Part shown: piece after piece, positions 12,224 through 22,396 of the stretch
Position numbering within the stretch: the stretch's first letter is position 1
Layout of the letters: every line of letters begins with the position of its first letter
Origin: Tethya wilhelma
Taxonomy: Eukaryota; Porifera; Demospongiae; Tethyida; Tethyidae
NCBI GenBank assembly: GCA_964030475.1
Contig: CAXIPT010000006.1
Coordinates: forward strand, 1,854,817 to 1,918,816
Reading direction: 5' to 3'
Length of the DNA stretch: 64,000 nucleotides
Made by a program: the position numbers and the translations under genes
Notes under the pieces: model-generated
Told to the model about the DNA's origin: nothing
Databases searched by the model: none
What the model saw: the letters and a program-made list of their open reading frames with translations, nothing else

Positions 12224-13481
12224 AATAATATTGTAGAATCCATTGGAAACTGCAACTATGAACAATGAATGATATCAGTAATCTTACAATTCTATACACA
12301 ACAAAAGACGACAGGGAAATCCCTACTTCAAGAACTGAATGGTATGCATAAACTACCATATCATGATGTATAGAAGCACTGTTTACTTGGCTCATAAGCA
12401 TTGGGCAAACCATTTTATGACTTTTCCATCCACATAAATGGCCACCAGTGTTTGCATACTATAAGGCATCTATTGCTACCACCACCCATAGATAACACAC
12501 TTACCAACAGTTAGTCTAAAAATGAGCCATAAGCAGTGAAAACACAAGAGAAAAACTGCTAGAAAAACAGACAAATTGGTCATGACTTACTCTCAGACTC
12601 TTATCTCTCTAAACACTCTTTTTCTGATAAGAACTGACAAGAGAACTCGATATTCATGAACTACCAACTTCTAAGTAGGTAAAGGTCGTCACAAAACAAG
12701 TTCTCCTGGTGATCACTACCAAATAGCTCAAAGACAAGATGTCTAGCTATTACCTAGTCTGCATCTTTGTGCTGATCTCATGCGTTGGATAGAGTCAAGG
12801 TACAAGCTCAGCATGGGAAGGGTTCTGACCCAACAATACAAGATGGTAGCCAGCATCTGCTAGCCAGCTGACAGGGGAAGGCCTAAAATGGACCAACGAT
12901 TGAACCTTGCCAAATTGATTTCCAGTGGTTTGGGCTTTGATGTCTGCAGGGATACTCAACCAATAGGACAATTGATGGGCAATGGGCAATGCCATAATCA
13001 CATCATAACACACATAGGCTGGCCTAAACTGTTTCCATTATTATAATTTTTTTAAAAAATAACAAAACACTAAAGCTGAAGTGTGTGACCCAGCCTGCAC
13101 GGTTTAACATACTGTAATTTGTGCAAGACTGTGCAAATCTATAATAAAGCCGTACACACTCATACAAGCAGAGCCACTGTCACACACTATTCCTACTTGA
13201 GAACTATAGCTAGACTATCAAAATTGAGGGAAAGAAACTTAATCACGAATGCCTATTTACATTGTGCAAATACTTGCCCAACAACACTCAAACTATTGCA
13301 AGCAACACACATAGTTGCTACGTACCTTATACTTGAGGGCCAGCTCTCTCAGCTGTGTTGGCTTGCAGCTCTCCAGCTCTGATGGGAGACTCTTCAGCAG
13401 CTCCTCACAACTGTCCAACCATCCGTGAAACGTCACGATCGACTTTTTCAGAATTTGAATCTTTAGTTCAACTCCTGCCAT
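3292..13481 (-). CDS. large coiled-coil, spectrin-repeat-like protein (14 exons, 3' end unresolved)
   Basis: Fourteen exons join without a stop and in matching phase into 1,356 residues from ATG at 13479-13481 (context AAGGATGGC). Residues 1-85 and about 530-850 and 1134-1356 are Leu/Glu/Lys-rich amphipathic helices with short heptads, like spectrin or plakin-type repeats, but I cannot assign a named family. Residues about 90-525, one 1.4-kb exon, are Ser/Thr-rich and disordered with basic patches (RRRRP, KARRRLSG). Two disordered inserts carry the related motifs KYAEIDIGSDR (Tyr about 916) and RYVEIDLSFDR (Tyr about 1057), then SQYAVV (Tyr about 1095). A cytoskeletal scaffold that can be Tyr-phosphorylated is a reasonable inference. 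The exon at 3292 ends in a donor, so at least one more exon exists; it is not confidently located. A longer 5' model using exons up to 22490 is possible. Confidence 0.8.
3818..3885. repeat. short hairpin in intron
   Basis: AAAAAAAGCCT at the left and AGGCTTTTTTT at the right form inverted ends about 45 bp apart. The rest of 3430-4350 is intron with no other supported feature except paired GCGTATATATACGC words near 3990-4060 and a GGCTCTCTCC/GGAGAGAGCC inverted pair at 4190-4244. Confidence 0.5.
4352..4510 (-). CDS. coiled-coil gene, exon 13
   Basis: Acceptor gtcttcag, donor gtagat, phase 0-0, 53 codons: VATCMRELREREADINSLYR... to VDKYLESCK. Confidence 0.85.
4612..4823. repeat. MITE related to the 119-348 element
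   Basis: ATACAGTATAGCGGGAAATTT at the left is inverted as AAATTCCCTCTATACGGTAT at the right. The interior is rich in AAAATTTTYC words. It lies in the intron between exons 12 and 13 of the coiled-coil gene. Confidence 0.7.
4975..5145 (-). CDS. coiled-coil gene, exon 12
   Basis: The acceptor AG is the last unit of a 70-bp (CA)n tract; donor gtatgt; phase 0-0, 57 codons: KLKDRLVKLHPTLDQYNEES... to LWHTTNMN. Confidence 0.85.
5146..5218. repeat. (TG)n tract abutting a minus-strand splice acceptor
   Basis: Near-pure (TG)n on +, hence (CA)n on the transcribed strand; its last CAG is the acceptor of exon 12. Confidence 0.95.
5409..5621 (-). CDS. coiled-coil gene, exon 11
   Basis: Acceptor ctcttccag, donor gtaaag, phase 0-0, 71 codons: TTSLPSADALALDESISQLE... 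to KVHYCIDQCQ. Confidence 0.85.
5869..6087. repeat. 219-bp MITE with perfect 18-bp TIRs
   Basis: TCTGGTTTGAGAATGCCG at the left is exactly repeated inverted at 6070-6087. No coding content. Unrelated in sequence to the other MITEs here; no clear target-site duplication. Confidence 0.8.
6169..6603 (-). CDS. coiled-coil gene, exon 10 with YVEID and YAVV motifs
   Basis: Acceptor tttgttttag, donor gttggt, phase 0-0, 145 codons. Pro/Ser/His-rich stretch, then NKIRYVEIDLSFDRDP, SQYAVVRKKKRSKKRG, and a C-terminal helix ESLLEFISSEWSTLEK. Confidence 0.85.
6903..7189 (-). CDS. coiled-coil gene, exon 9 with first YAEID motif
   Basis: The acceptor AG is the last unit of a (CA)n tract; donor gtaaga; phase 1 in, 0 out. 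It contains SKTERKYAEIDIGSDRGP and the helix PPALYERVEEIL. Confidence 0.85.
7190..7245. repeat. (TG)n tract abutting exon 9 acceptor
   Basis: (CA)n on the transcribed strand, its final CAG being the splice acceptor of exon 9. Confidence 0.95.
7497..7680. repeat. intron segment duplicated on the other side of exon 8 (copy 1)
   Basis: TCAACAGTTATTGACGTGCTA, ATAGAAACAATAGCAGTG, AAAGCTTCTAGAAGCAA and AGGAATAGACAAAA recur in the same order at about 8010-8215, across exon 8. Confidence 0.7.
7681..7951 (-). CDS. coiled-coil gene, exon 8
   Basis: Acceptor attttccag, donor gttagc, phase 0 in and 1 out. TLLADVETKRSLLSSISDRL... followed by a Gly/Asp/Arg-rich linker. Confidence 0.85.
8010..8215. repeat. 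intron segment duplicated on the other side of exon 8 (copy 2)
   Basis: Same ordered words as 7497-7680 with about 20-25 percent divergence by eye; it contains no exon itself. Confidence 0.7.
8256..8399 (-). CDS. coiled-coil gene, exon 7
   Basis: Acceptor tttttcag, donor gtaagt, phase 0-0, 48 codons: SRSRADQLLLEVSVLSSWVT... to KLVTTRN. Confidence 0.85.
8503..8679 (-). CDS. coiled-coil gene, exon 6
   Basis: Acceptor ttacccgaag, donor gtaagt, phase 0-0, 59 codons: ALTSVNERKSQLQSIQDM... to EIFELLETL. The in-frame methionine sometimes read here is a TTG, so it is internal. Confidence 0.75.
8789..8935 (-). CDS. coiled-coil gene, exon 5
   Basis: The acceptor cactacaag follows a long (CA)n tract directly; donor gtacgc; phase 0-0, 49 codons. 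VDEVLEFVMQYEGEIKGF... to ENWTKLRE is strongly helical. Confidence 0.85.
8941..9052. repeat. long (TG)n tract with one N, next to exon 5 acceptor
   Basis: About 110 bp of near-pure (TG)n with an N at 9007, five to ten bases upstream of the exon 5 acceptor on the transcribed strand. The N probably marks uncertain repeat length. Confidence 0.95.
9053..9865. other. intron between exons 4 and 5
   Basis: No exon found. The segment about 9235-9440 (ordered words ctaagactctaaatcgttcct, atttcactttgccatacaatac) has a diverged second copy at about 10140-10310, in the next intron, so exon 4 is also flanked by duplicated sequence. Confidence 0.55.
9866..10105 (-). CDS. coiled-coil gene, exon 4
   Basis: Acceptor ttttccacag, donor gtgtgt, phase 0-0, 80 codons. 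AMSSILEVQQHELLTL... then a short Pro/Ser linker and helix KLSERVELLQKHCKDSMQQ. Confidence 0.85.
10436..10560 (-). CDS. coiled-coil gene, exon 3
   Basis: Acceptor ..atgttcag, donor gtacat. Enters with two bases completing a Val codon and ends phase 0. It reads ELSDRLKEMSMQMQEFIHSI...LGEMK, a typical helix. Confidence 0.85.
10766..12182 (-). CDS. coiled-coil gene, giant Ser-rich exon
   Basis: Acceptor (CA)n-accattcag, donor gtttgt; enters phase 0 and leaves phase 1 after 472 codons. It starts with a helix (DLLLQMKERCSYMQEVNSL) and then is mostly disordered: poly-Ser runs, PSPSLSQ, RRRRPISAV, QRQLSSNSIGSVGSLESV. It is ten times longer than its neighbours. Confidence 0.85.
12193..12222. repeat. 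(TG)n tract near the acceptor of the giant exon
   Basis: (CA)n on the transcribed strand, about ten bases upstream of accattcag. Confidence 0.95.
12223..13325. other. intron 1 of the coiled-coil gene (ATG model)
   Basis: No exon, repeat or RNA gene recognised in these 1.1 kb. Confidence 0.5.
13326..13481 (-). CDS. coiled-coil gene, exon 1 (ATG model)
   Basis: It reads MAGVELKIQILKKSIV... to LRELALKYK before donor gtacgt, phase 0, 52 codons. The ATG has purine at -3 and G at +4. In the longer model it starts at 13474 after ATGGCAG used as acceptor (phase 1), with a poor pyrimidine tract, so the ATG model is preferred. Confidence 0.75.
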
Positions 13482-13671
13482 CCTTAGTGCTTAGGTGTAA
13501 CTTGAAACTTTGCTTTACTGACCATATAAAGTGACAAGTGATAAAATTTTCTCAGAAACTGGTTAGCCAAGTGATCCTCACTGCAGTAAGTGATATCAGC
13601 CGCATCAATATTGTGTTGTATATTCGAAGACAGCAATGTTACCACCTAATGTGTGTGCATTGGTGTGTGTA

Positions 13672-13718
<47 letters not shown>

Positions 13719-14703
13719 ATACGTGAGTATATGAATGTATATGGTAGTGTGATGAAAAGAGAAAGAGAGATGGGTATGAATATATGCATATATCAACTGC
13801 ATTAAATGTTTTTGTTGTTGAGACGACACGAAACTAACTTAATTTTTGTAATATTATAGACAACACCAAATTGGCTTTCATTTCAATTGCTATACCATTT
13901 ACGCTTCAACAACAACAGTGCTTTAATTTACCAAACTTACCACAAGACAAATCACCCAATGACCGTGATGTATCAACACAGTACCACATCCATTGGCAGT
14001 GAAGGACTATGGGACATACTGGTGTGTACACAATGATAAATAAAAGATATTGGACGCTAATCGTGGGAGTCGACTCAAAATGGACCCAAACATAGCAACT
14101 TTATTGTTAGCCTGTGAAACTGCTATACATGGTCACTGGGGCTTGTAGACCCATACACACAAACACACACACACACACACACACACATGGGGATCTATTG
14201 TTGTGGGATAATTGAGGCAGACCCTCTGACTAACGATTCTATTTTTAGTCAAAATCACTTTGAGTGCAAATGAGAATACAATTGCTTCAAATGCCTGTGG
14301 CTGGACATTCACACACATACAACACGCAGACAGCTCATCAGCGTGTTTGCCACAGATTAGAGTGCTAATACCTACAAACTTGATAAAAGATTTTTCTAAA
14401 CTCAAGTTTAAACATCCTTATAATTATTGAAAACATTAAAGTATCACACACACACACACACACAAAGCCCATCTTTGTTATTATACATTATACTGTATCA
14501 TTCTAAAGATATTATGTTTATATCCAATAGTTACACTAATGGGTTTGGCATATAATAGAGAATAAAATTGGGCAATTGTTTGAATGTTTATTGTTTGCTC
14601 TAACAATGTAACAACATCATCATTTGGGTTTCCTATAATTTCACGATCCATGCACACTACAGACTGCTACACTATACGTACATGAAAAAACTTTCTAGAA
14701 ATC

Positions 14704-14774
14704 AATCTAGTTGGGATTAGAACCCAAGTCTTTTAAATTCTTGTCAAATGTTCCTACCATTGAGCTACTAGAAC
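14704..14774 (-). pseudogene. tRNA-like sequence, 71 nt
   Basis: On the minus strand: 7-nt acceptor arm GTTCTAG with CTAGATT at the other end (5 of 7 pairs), TAGCTCAATGGTAGG resembling an A box, and TTGGGTTCTAATCCCAA, a perfect 5-bp T arm with a B-box-like loop. The anticodon arm is weak (3-4 pairs) and the anticodon is uncertain. Best read as a decayed tRNA or the head of a tRNA-derived SINE. B-box-like words also occur near 15549, 34988 and 47822. Confidence 0.45.
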
Positions 14775-15275
14775 TCACTGGCAATGGAATAGAGAACATA
14801 TACGTGGTATATTTTACTACTATTCATAGCCACTAGTCGACTTAACGCTCAGTTGCACACACACACACTGAATAACAAATACTGTGTAACCCAACACCAC
14901 CAATTCACAACATTCAATCGACCACAATTTAAACTTCAACGCGCTAATCGCTGTACAACGTTACAAATTCCTCTCAAGTATCGGCGAAAAATCAACCCAA
15001 CACCCTTTCTCTATACAAACTGCTTGCATTAGTGGAATACCTGCAGCAGATCACTCCCTCTATGGAATATTCATAGCCTTATATGCCACCCACAGACACA
15101 CTGTGTAGTGTATGTGGTATAGGCATAGTTTGTGGGGCAACTGACAATACAACTGGGAGTTGAGACATCTATGGAATGAAGATTAAGAGTGTTTGGGACA
15201 GAAGTTCAACAGGGGAAGTGTGCTGGTAACAACGAAAGGAAGAAGAAATAAACCACAAGCATGTAGGGAGGGAGG

Positions 15276-15279
<4 letters not shown>

Positions 15280-15344
<65 letters not shown>
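15280..15344. repeat. (AG)n microsatellite
   Basis: Pure dinucleotide run, eight bases from the donor of the candidate exon at 15353-15416. Confidence 0.95.
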
Positions 15345-15347
<3 letters not shown>

Positions 15348-15352
15348 CATAC

Positions 15353-15416
15353 CATAGTTAGGTGTTTTACTGGCTAATTCAATAACCATTTGAACTTGGC
15401 GTATAATTGGGTTATC
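15353..15416 (-). CDS. candidate upstream exon of the coiled-coil gene
   Basis: Between acceptor gttcaaaaaag and donor gtatgg the minus strand reads DNPIIRQVQMVIELASKTPNY, 21 codons plus one base (phase 1 out). That phase fits entry into the exon at 13326 after ATGGCAG. The acceptor is weak. It could be a chance open stretch. Confidence 0.35.
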
Positions 15417-15667
15417 CTTTTTTGAACACACACATATGCACACCAAACCAAATTCCTAGCTTTTAGCATACCCAAATGTGTGTAGACCCCTGCAGAATGG
15501 CTAGCTGCTCACAGGGGGACTGATAGTACTCTCAGCAGGTGGTGGGGTATCAAACCCACCTGGACCATACAGCTGATACATGCCACACACACACATAAGT
15601 AAGTTGCCACACACACTCCATAGTAGCTAGACACAAACCATGCAATAAGCTTCAACTGAGATCATAC

Positions 15668-15696
15668 CACAGGAAGCCTATGAGCATACAACTCTG
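15668..15696 (-). CDS. candidate 29-nt micro-exon
   Basis: A strong pyrimidine-rich acceptor (ctggtctcttgccag) and donor gtatga enclose two bases plus ELYAHRLPV. Phase 1 in, 0 out, which links the candidate exons at 22397 and 15353 in frame. Proposed only on phase and splice signals. Confidence 0.3.
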
Positions 15697-15810
15697 CTGG
15701 CAAGAGACCAGGAGGATAATTTTGAGGTGGATTGATCAAAAGAAGTGACAGTTTCAAATGAAGTGAGATAAGTGGAAGTTTGAGATGAAAGTTTGCGTGT
15801 GAGTGCGTGA

Positions 15811-15823
15811 CTATGTGTGTGTG

Positions 15824-15861
<38 letters not shown>

Positions 15862-15880
15862 TGTGTGTGTGTGTGTGTAT
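15811..15880. repeat. (TG)n microsatellite
   Basis: Interrupted (TG)n. Other tracts not listed separately: 16822-16866, 18492-18529 (CA)n, 19648-19690, 22797-22857, 49149-49180, 56075-56106. Confidence 0.95.
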
Positions 15881-16360
15881 GCAAGCTAGTCTACACATGT
15901 GTGATACACCTTCAAATAGACAGAGATGAAAAGTTAGCCTTGATAGGTACAACTGTAAAAGTATAAGATGATTGATCTCAACACACAGCTAGCTGGAACA
16001 TTCCTCTAAAGTTGATGTTCTCACACAACCTCTAACACCGTCACGACCAGCCAATGGTGCTGTAGCTGACAGTGATGTGACTACACCAATCAGCACATGA
16101 TGAAAGACAAATCTACATTGTCAGGTACAGACATACATTTAAGATCCTTCCATGTCACTACAGCTATCTAAACCAATATCTCTCTCCTTGCTTATTTTCA
16201 AAGGAAAGTGCAGAAGCCTGGGCATGAGGCTACTGCACTTTCGCTCTCATTCTAAAGTAGCTGAGTACACCTGGAAAATCTTATTTCTAGAACAACTTAA
16301 AAGGTGAAAATTGAAACATATTCTCAACTAAACATATTGAAATGGGTATATGATACATAG

Positions 16361-16741
16361 TTGGGGTGAGCCGGAGCAAGACCCACACAGGTGTGTTCAA
16401 TGGTGAAATTTTCTATACAATTTTCTGTTGTACGTCCTTTTAAATGTAGGTAATGTTTATGACGATCATTGCCTGTGCAACTTAGTGCACCTTAATCTAA
16501 ATACTTACTGCACATGAGTATGGGTGGAAGTGGTTATCATAATCAGAGAGAAACTTGATCAGTCTATAGCTTGAATTGAAACGGGAGTAAACTTAAATGC
16601 TCGTCGAGTTTGTGCCCTTTATTAGTTAAAGGACTCGGAACTGAGCCAATGGCAAAATTAGAGGGGCTACCAAATTTGCAAAATAGAGCATAGCTGAGTA
16701 GAGGAAAGAAAAAAGAACAGGTTAGTACTGCTGGCTCCTAT
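16361..16741 (+). repeat. dispersed repeat, inverted relative to 30.2-30.6 kb
   Basis: From GGGGTGAGCCGGAGCAAG to AGAACAGG...GCTGGCTC; about 30186-30578 is its reverse complement (GAGCCAGCAGTAC... CTCGCTCCGGCTCGCCCC). Interior words such as GACGATCATTGCCTGT and GGACTCGGAACTGAGCCAATG are shared. No coding potential seen. Confidence 0.7.
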
Positions 16742-16820
16742 ACAAGCAGTGCTGATGCTGATCAGTTTGCTCAGGCTCGCCCCTCGAAGTTTCCATCTGA
16801 CTAGTATAATTCAGGTGTTC

Positions 16821-16874
<54 letters not shown>

Positions 16875-16997
16875 TGTATCTGAACTATACAGTGTAATCC
16901 AAGGTATTCTAAATATCGGAATAGATATGGAATATTGAAATGGTGTATAGTTATGGCTATGATTCAGGTGTTCACTGAAAACACACACACACATCAT

Positions 16998-18491
16998 GTT
17001 GACACACAGGTGTGGGACAGACAGTAGACATACCTCAGCTAATGCAGCAAATCAGGAACCTACACATTAGCACACAAAACAAGCCACAATGCACCACATG
17101 CCTCAATACATGTACATCAAAATCTTCTATAATTTATATACTGTGGCTATCAGTGACTAGCTGGTCTGCAATGAACCATTCTAATAGTGGAAGAAAGTTA
17201 CCCAATGTGGAACAGTTTAGCAGGTAATTAAACTTCATACTTAACTTTCCTTTTTTTTTTTTTTTAACTCTAACTTTTTAGATTGTGATCTATAAAACTA
17301 TCAATGAGCAGTCTGAGAGTGGATATACAATAGTTAGATCCTCTGTGTACTATATGTAGGAATACAATGTGCTAATGTAGAAAGAGTTACATTTTAAATA
17401 TTTGAGGCAATTGCCAAAGGATTCTAATAAAAATTTGCTACCTGTGTAGCACAGAACCACTACTAATGTAAATGTTTCATTTGCTAATGGAAATTTATTT
17501 AATGTATTGTGTCTACAAAACAGATTTATTATAACACCAAAGGTTTTTGTCATCATTTGTTGACTCAACATTAAATTTTGCTTTTGGCCGTTTTGTTATT
17601 CAAGAGAAAATGTATACCTTCAATTCACACAACTACAAAACACATATAGACATGCACACACATACACACAGTTTATGCATAGAATCACAAGCGATGTGTG
17701 TCTAAAGGTTTACAGAAACAAAGAAAGCAGAAGCACTTTCATTCGAACACATTTTGGATATTTTGGGAGGACTAAGTTGTTGTGGTTTCTCAGAGGTCAA
17801 CACACAAGGTTTGTATTTTTAAACAAAAGGATTTTTAAACAGTTTAGGTAAGGTTACATAGCGAGTGGCATGCATGTAGTACATGTAGTACATGTGCATG
17901 TGAGTGGGTGTATACATGTACACAGAATATAGAGACTTGTCATAGGGAAAAAGAAATGAAAGGAGGGAGAAATCTAGCCTATTCCTGAAAATATTTCATT
18001 GAAAATATCAGAAGTACATTTTTAATCACTGTGGACACTGAATATTATTATAAACCTCTCCAACAAAGGACGATTCTTGGTTCCCAAAAATCCTAATATC
18101 CTAACAGAACATCTGAGAAGAGGACAACCTCTCTACAAAGGACAAAAAAGCCGAATTTTATATTGTCCCCAAAGTGTCCTTTGTTCGGAGGTTTTACTAT
18201 AATATTACACACACCTGGTACTTCTCTCACCACAACAGACAACTAGTCCTCTCTATTACATTCTAGCCATTCTCAAAGCACTAACTGTTATGGTATTTAT
18301 TTATTTTTTGAATTTGACGTCCAATTAGAGCCACTCAACGATGCATGACAACTACATGACCACAAACAGTGGTAATTTGTCCACAGCTCTGTCTTCACAA
18401 CACCAGCCACAGTGTGTGTGTATGGAAGTAGAGTGGGCATATCAGATATGCAATGCTAAATGAGGTGTATAACTAGCTTATAGGAGCTAGT
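16998..18491. other. non-coding stretch
   Basis: No gene. About 18050-18202 is a hairpin-like fragment beginning TAAACCTCTCCAACAAAGGA and ending TCCTTTGTTCGGAGGTTTTA, resembling short pogo/Tigger-type MITEs; similar ends occur at 37500, 39047-39131 and 43065-43146. Confidence 0.45.
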
Positions 18492-18530
<39 letters not shown>

Positions 18531-18612
18531 GAACACCTGAATTATACTAGTCAGATGGAAACACAGTAAGTGAGTTTTGTTAGGAGATCCAAGGTACGTG
18601 TCTGTGTGTGTG

Positions 18613-19646
18613 TCATGTGACCAGTGTCTTATTTGCCATTGCCTATAGCAACAGGGTAATTACCAGTCATACTGGGAGGCTCAAAAACTATAAATGTTTC
18701 AAGTTAGCACTTTTTCCCAAAAGGCCAAGTTACTGAAAAGCTCGACAAGCAAAAAAATCACAAAAAACATCTTTCACAATCCACAACAACAAAAGCTCAA
18801 GCAATATCACAAACAAGCCTATTTCACAATTGATAACAACTTCAACAAACAAGACAACACCACCAATCACCAGTTACTACTGCTACAACACACACACACA
18901 CACAGCAGCACTATGAGAAGGTGGGGAGGTAAATCAAACAAGACGAACGAGTGTTTCACACTTCCAAAGGGCCAAGACTGGAGCAACACGCACGGCCATT
19001 GTGGGCCGCTAGCCAAACAGCTACATTTGCACACGGATCACACCCACACTGGGCCTCTTTATGTATGCAATATATCCACATATAAAATAAACATACTCTT
19101 ACATGTACACACTTGCACAGGTGTGTGTGAAAAAAAGAGTTAAACGTTAAGTGCTGATAATTGTATCAAATTGGTCCAATAATGAAATTTGTCTTGTGTG
19201 CACTAGAGCATCAATAGCAACCACTCTCAGACGCCACTCACAGTAGGCTGTGTATATTATAATTAATCACACTGTCTGAAAAACAACAGGCTACTAGCTA
19301 ATAATTATTATTATTATTATTCAGGGTTAAACTTTCAACTCGTCTAGTTTAGGTCTCCTTTGAAACAAATCAACATCCTACATTATGTTTATGTGGTAAG
19401 ACACATATAAACCATGGCTTCGAATTACAGCCATGAATATGTTAATATTAATGTTGACATCAATGTTCACATGGGAAGTTCCTCGCTGACTAATGTATGC
19501 AAGACACAATACAAAACATTCAGCATCAATCAACACACCGATCAAAGACACACAAAACACACTATGTGAAGACATTAAAAGAGACAGCAACAGCAGCTGA
19601 AATGTTCTTTGTAACACGACTCTATCTATTAGTAAACAAAGATGAA
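18613..19646. repeat. 1.03-kb tandem duplication, copy 1
   Basis: From TCATGTGACCAGTGTCTTAT to TATCTATTAGTAAACAAAGA it is repeated almost base for base at 19688-20710. A 149-codon frame here (…MRRWGGKSNKTNECFTLPKG…) is conserved in part in copy 2, but the copies are so similar that conservation says nothing about coding. Confidence 0.9.
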
Positions 19647-19648
19647 AN

Positions 19649-19687
<39 letters not shown>

Positions 19688-19691
<4 letters not shown>

Positions 19692-20710
19692 ATGTGGCCA
19701 GTGTTTTATTTGCCATTGCCTACAGCAACGGGGCAATTGCCAGTCATACTGGGAGGCTCAAAAACTATAAATGTTTCAAGTTAGCACTTTTTCCCAAAAG
19801 GCCAAGTTACTGAAAAGCTCGACAAGCAAAAAAAAATCACAAAAACATCTTTCACAATCCACAACAACAAAAGCTCAAGCAATATCACAAACAAGCCTAT
19901 TTCACAATTGATAACAACTTCAACAAACAAGACAACACCACCAATCACCAGTTACTACTGCTACACACACACACACAGCAGCACTATGAGAAGGTGGGGA
20001 AGTAAATCAAACAAGACGAACGAGTGTTTCACACTTCCAAAGGGCCAAGACTGGAGCTACACGCATGGCCATTGTGGGCCGCAAGCCAAACAGCTACATT
20101 TGCACACGGATCACACCCACACTGGGCCTCTTAATGTATGCAATATATTACCATATAAAATAAACATACTCTTACATGTACACACTTGCACAGGTGTGTG
20201 TGAAAAAAGAGTTAAACGTTAAGTGCTGATAATTGTATCAAATTGGTCCAATAATGAAATTTGTCTTGTGTGCACTAGAGCATCAATAGCAACCACCTAC
20301 AGACGCCACTCACAGTAGGCTGTGTATATTAATCACACTGTCTGAAAAACAACAGGCTACTAGCTAATTATTATTATTATTATTCAGGGATTAAACTTTT
20401 AACTCGTCTAATATAGCTCTCCTTTGAAACAAATCAACATCCTACATTATGTTTATGTGGTAAGAGACATATAAAGCATGGTTTCGAATTATAGCCATGA
20501 ATATGTTAATATTAATGTTGACATCATGTTCACATGGGAAGTTCCTCACTGACTAATGTATGCAAGACACAATACAAAACATTCAGCATCAATCAACACA
20601 CCGATCACAGACACACAAAACACACTACGTGAAGACATGAAAAGAGACAGCAACAGCAGTTGAAATGATCTTTGTAACATGACTCTATCTATTAGTAAAC
20701 AAAGACGAAA
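19688..20710. repeat. 1.03-kb tandem duplication, copy 2
   Basis: Direct copy of 18613-19646 with scattered substitutions and small indels. The copies are separated by a (TG)n tract with an N at 19647; the same (TG)n-TCATGTG junction precedes both copies, so the duplication boundary lies in the microsatellite. Confidence 0.9.
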
Positions 20711-21990
20711 ATAAGAGGGGTATATCAACTAACAAATGTTGAACATTGTAGTCCATCACAAGTATATCACCTAGGACACTTAGCATCCCTCATACACTCA
20801 CAGACATTATAATAAATTATGCAAGCTAAGAGATATGCTGGACATTTGGAAGAATCTCAGAAAGTGCAACTATTCATTCGTATAACCCAAGACAAGATCC
20901 AGCCGGTCTCAACTGAAGCTCACGTACAATAGGGAGAACACAATCTGATAGTTCTGAGCTAGGAAAAAATAACTCAAACCATTTTCAATTTCAAATCAAG
21001 CTGGCTGCAACTAGAAAAGAAAAAGATTTGTGGATGCATGCTAAAGTAGAGCAACTACATACACAAGATATCATACGTGATGTAGTACACTAACATTGAT
21101 TCCACTAACTGCACACTATTTTTGGTATACAGTAGGACAAGGTGACAATCTGATACTCCACATCCATTCAGAGCAAGGTGCAAACACATAACACAGCACA
21201 ATGGGCTTACTCCTGTGCTTATAAGAGAAATACATCACCCCTTTTTAGTGCAGTAATAACTGAGACATACCTCTGGCTTTGTGGGAGAAGAGAGTACACT
21301 GAGATTAACTCCAAGTGTGCCAAATGGCCATTTATGAAGGTGCTACTGTGAGATACACTGTGTACATAATGATTATGTAACCAGTCTCAATATGGCCTTA
21401 TGGGAAAATGATTTTCAACTCTTATGATATATATATAGTCTACTGGAAGACTGTTGGAGGCTTTTAGAAGACGTTTAGATTTCAGTTCAGAAGGATAAGT
21501 AAGATGGCCAGGTTAAAAGTTAATAAAAGGCCTGGATTTTTGTTTTGTTTCCAAGCAAGAACATTTGAGATTAGTTTCTAGCATTCCATCAACTCTCAAT
21601 GGTCAGTGAGCATGCAGGAATAGGCATTAAGTTTGCAAGGCTGACTATATAACAGAGTTGAAATACAATTCTAGTCCACCAGGTGAGGCATTTTGAAGAA
21701 CATCACAACCTGAAAACCAAATCACATGTAACCACATGTACTATAGGCCACTACCTGCAGGAGTCAGACTCACCACACATTGAGTTAGGGAGTCTCTCTA
21801 GTACACCTTGAGGGATGTGTCCATAGTATGTACAGCCTTGTGTTCACACACTTCAATACACATGTGCACACCCCAGACACACTTGTACACACACAAATTA
21901 ACACACACAGCCAAAGCTTTATATACAGTCCTACACAAATGTATGCAAACATTATCAAACACATTTAATTTACACAGACGGATAGAGGAC
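20711..21990. other. non-coding stretch
   Basis: No exon with consistent phase, RNA gene or clear repeat recognised. Confidence 0.4.
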
Positions 21991-21996
21991 ATGCAC

Positions 21997-21997
<1 letters not shown>

Positions 21998-22069
<72 letters not shown>
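21998..22069. repeat. (AG)n microsatellite
   Basis: Near-pure dinucleotide run of about 70 bp. Confidence 0.95.
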
Positions 22070-22072
<3 letters not shown>

Positions 22073-22396
22073 CCCAACTATAGTCATAGTTTGCACAATG
22101 ATGTGCTAAGTAGTAAACACTGGTGCTATCCACTGACATAAAAAAGCCACAAGAATCTTAAATACTTCTAAACCATTTTTCACCAATAAACTTTTCAATA
22201 ACACTAAAAATGGGAAAGCGAAAACAATAGCCAACTTACACTAATTAACAGTAGAAACTCTGAAACACACATTTCTTGTACAGGCAAAACACAAACTTCA
22301 AGATACTAGCCGCCATAAAATTATCGCATAAGACGTTGGTATAGACGGACAAAGGAACACCAGAAAAGTAACGGCTTTTACTAATAACACACTCAC

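Larger units (their letters stand above)
13482..15352. other. 5' flank or intron with microsatellites
   Basis: Contains (TG)n at 13671-13713, (CA)n at 14160-14188 and 14446-14465, a tRNA-like relic at 14704-14774 and (AG)n at 15280-15344. No supported coding exon. Confidence 0.5.

Noticed and set aside
18694..20222. Frame MRRWGGKSNKTNECF... present in both tandem copies
   Set aside because: The copies are almost identical at DNA level, so a shared frame is expected. No splice or promoter signal and no recognisable domain.
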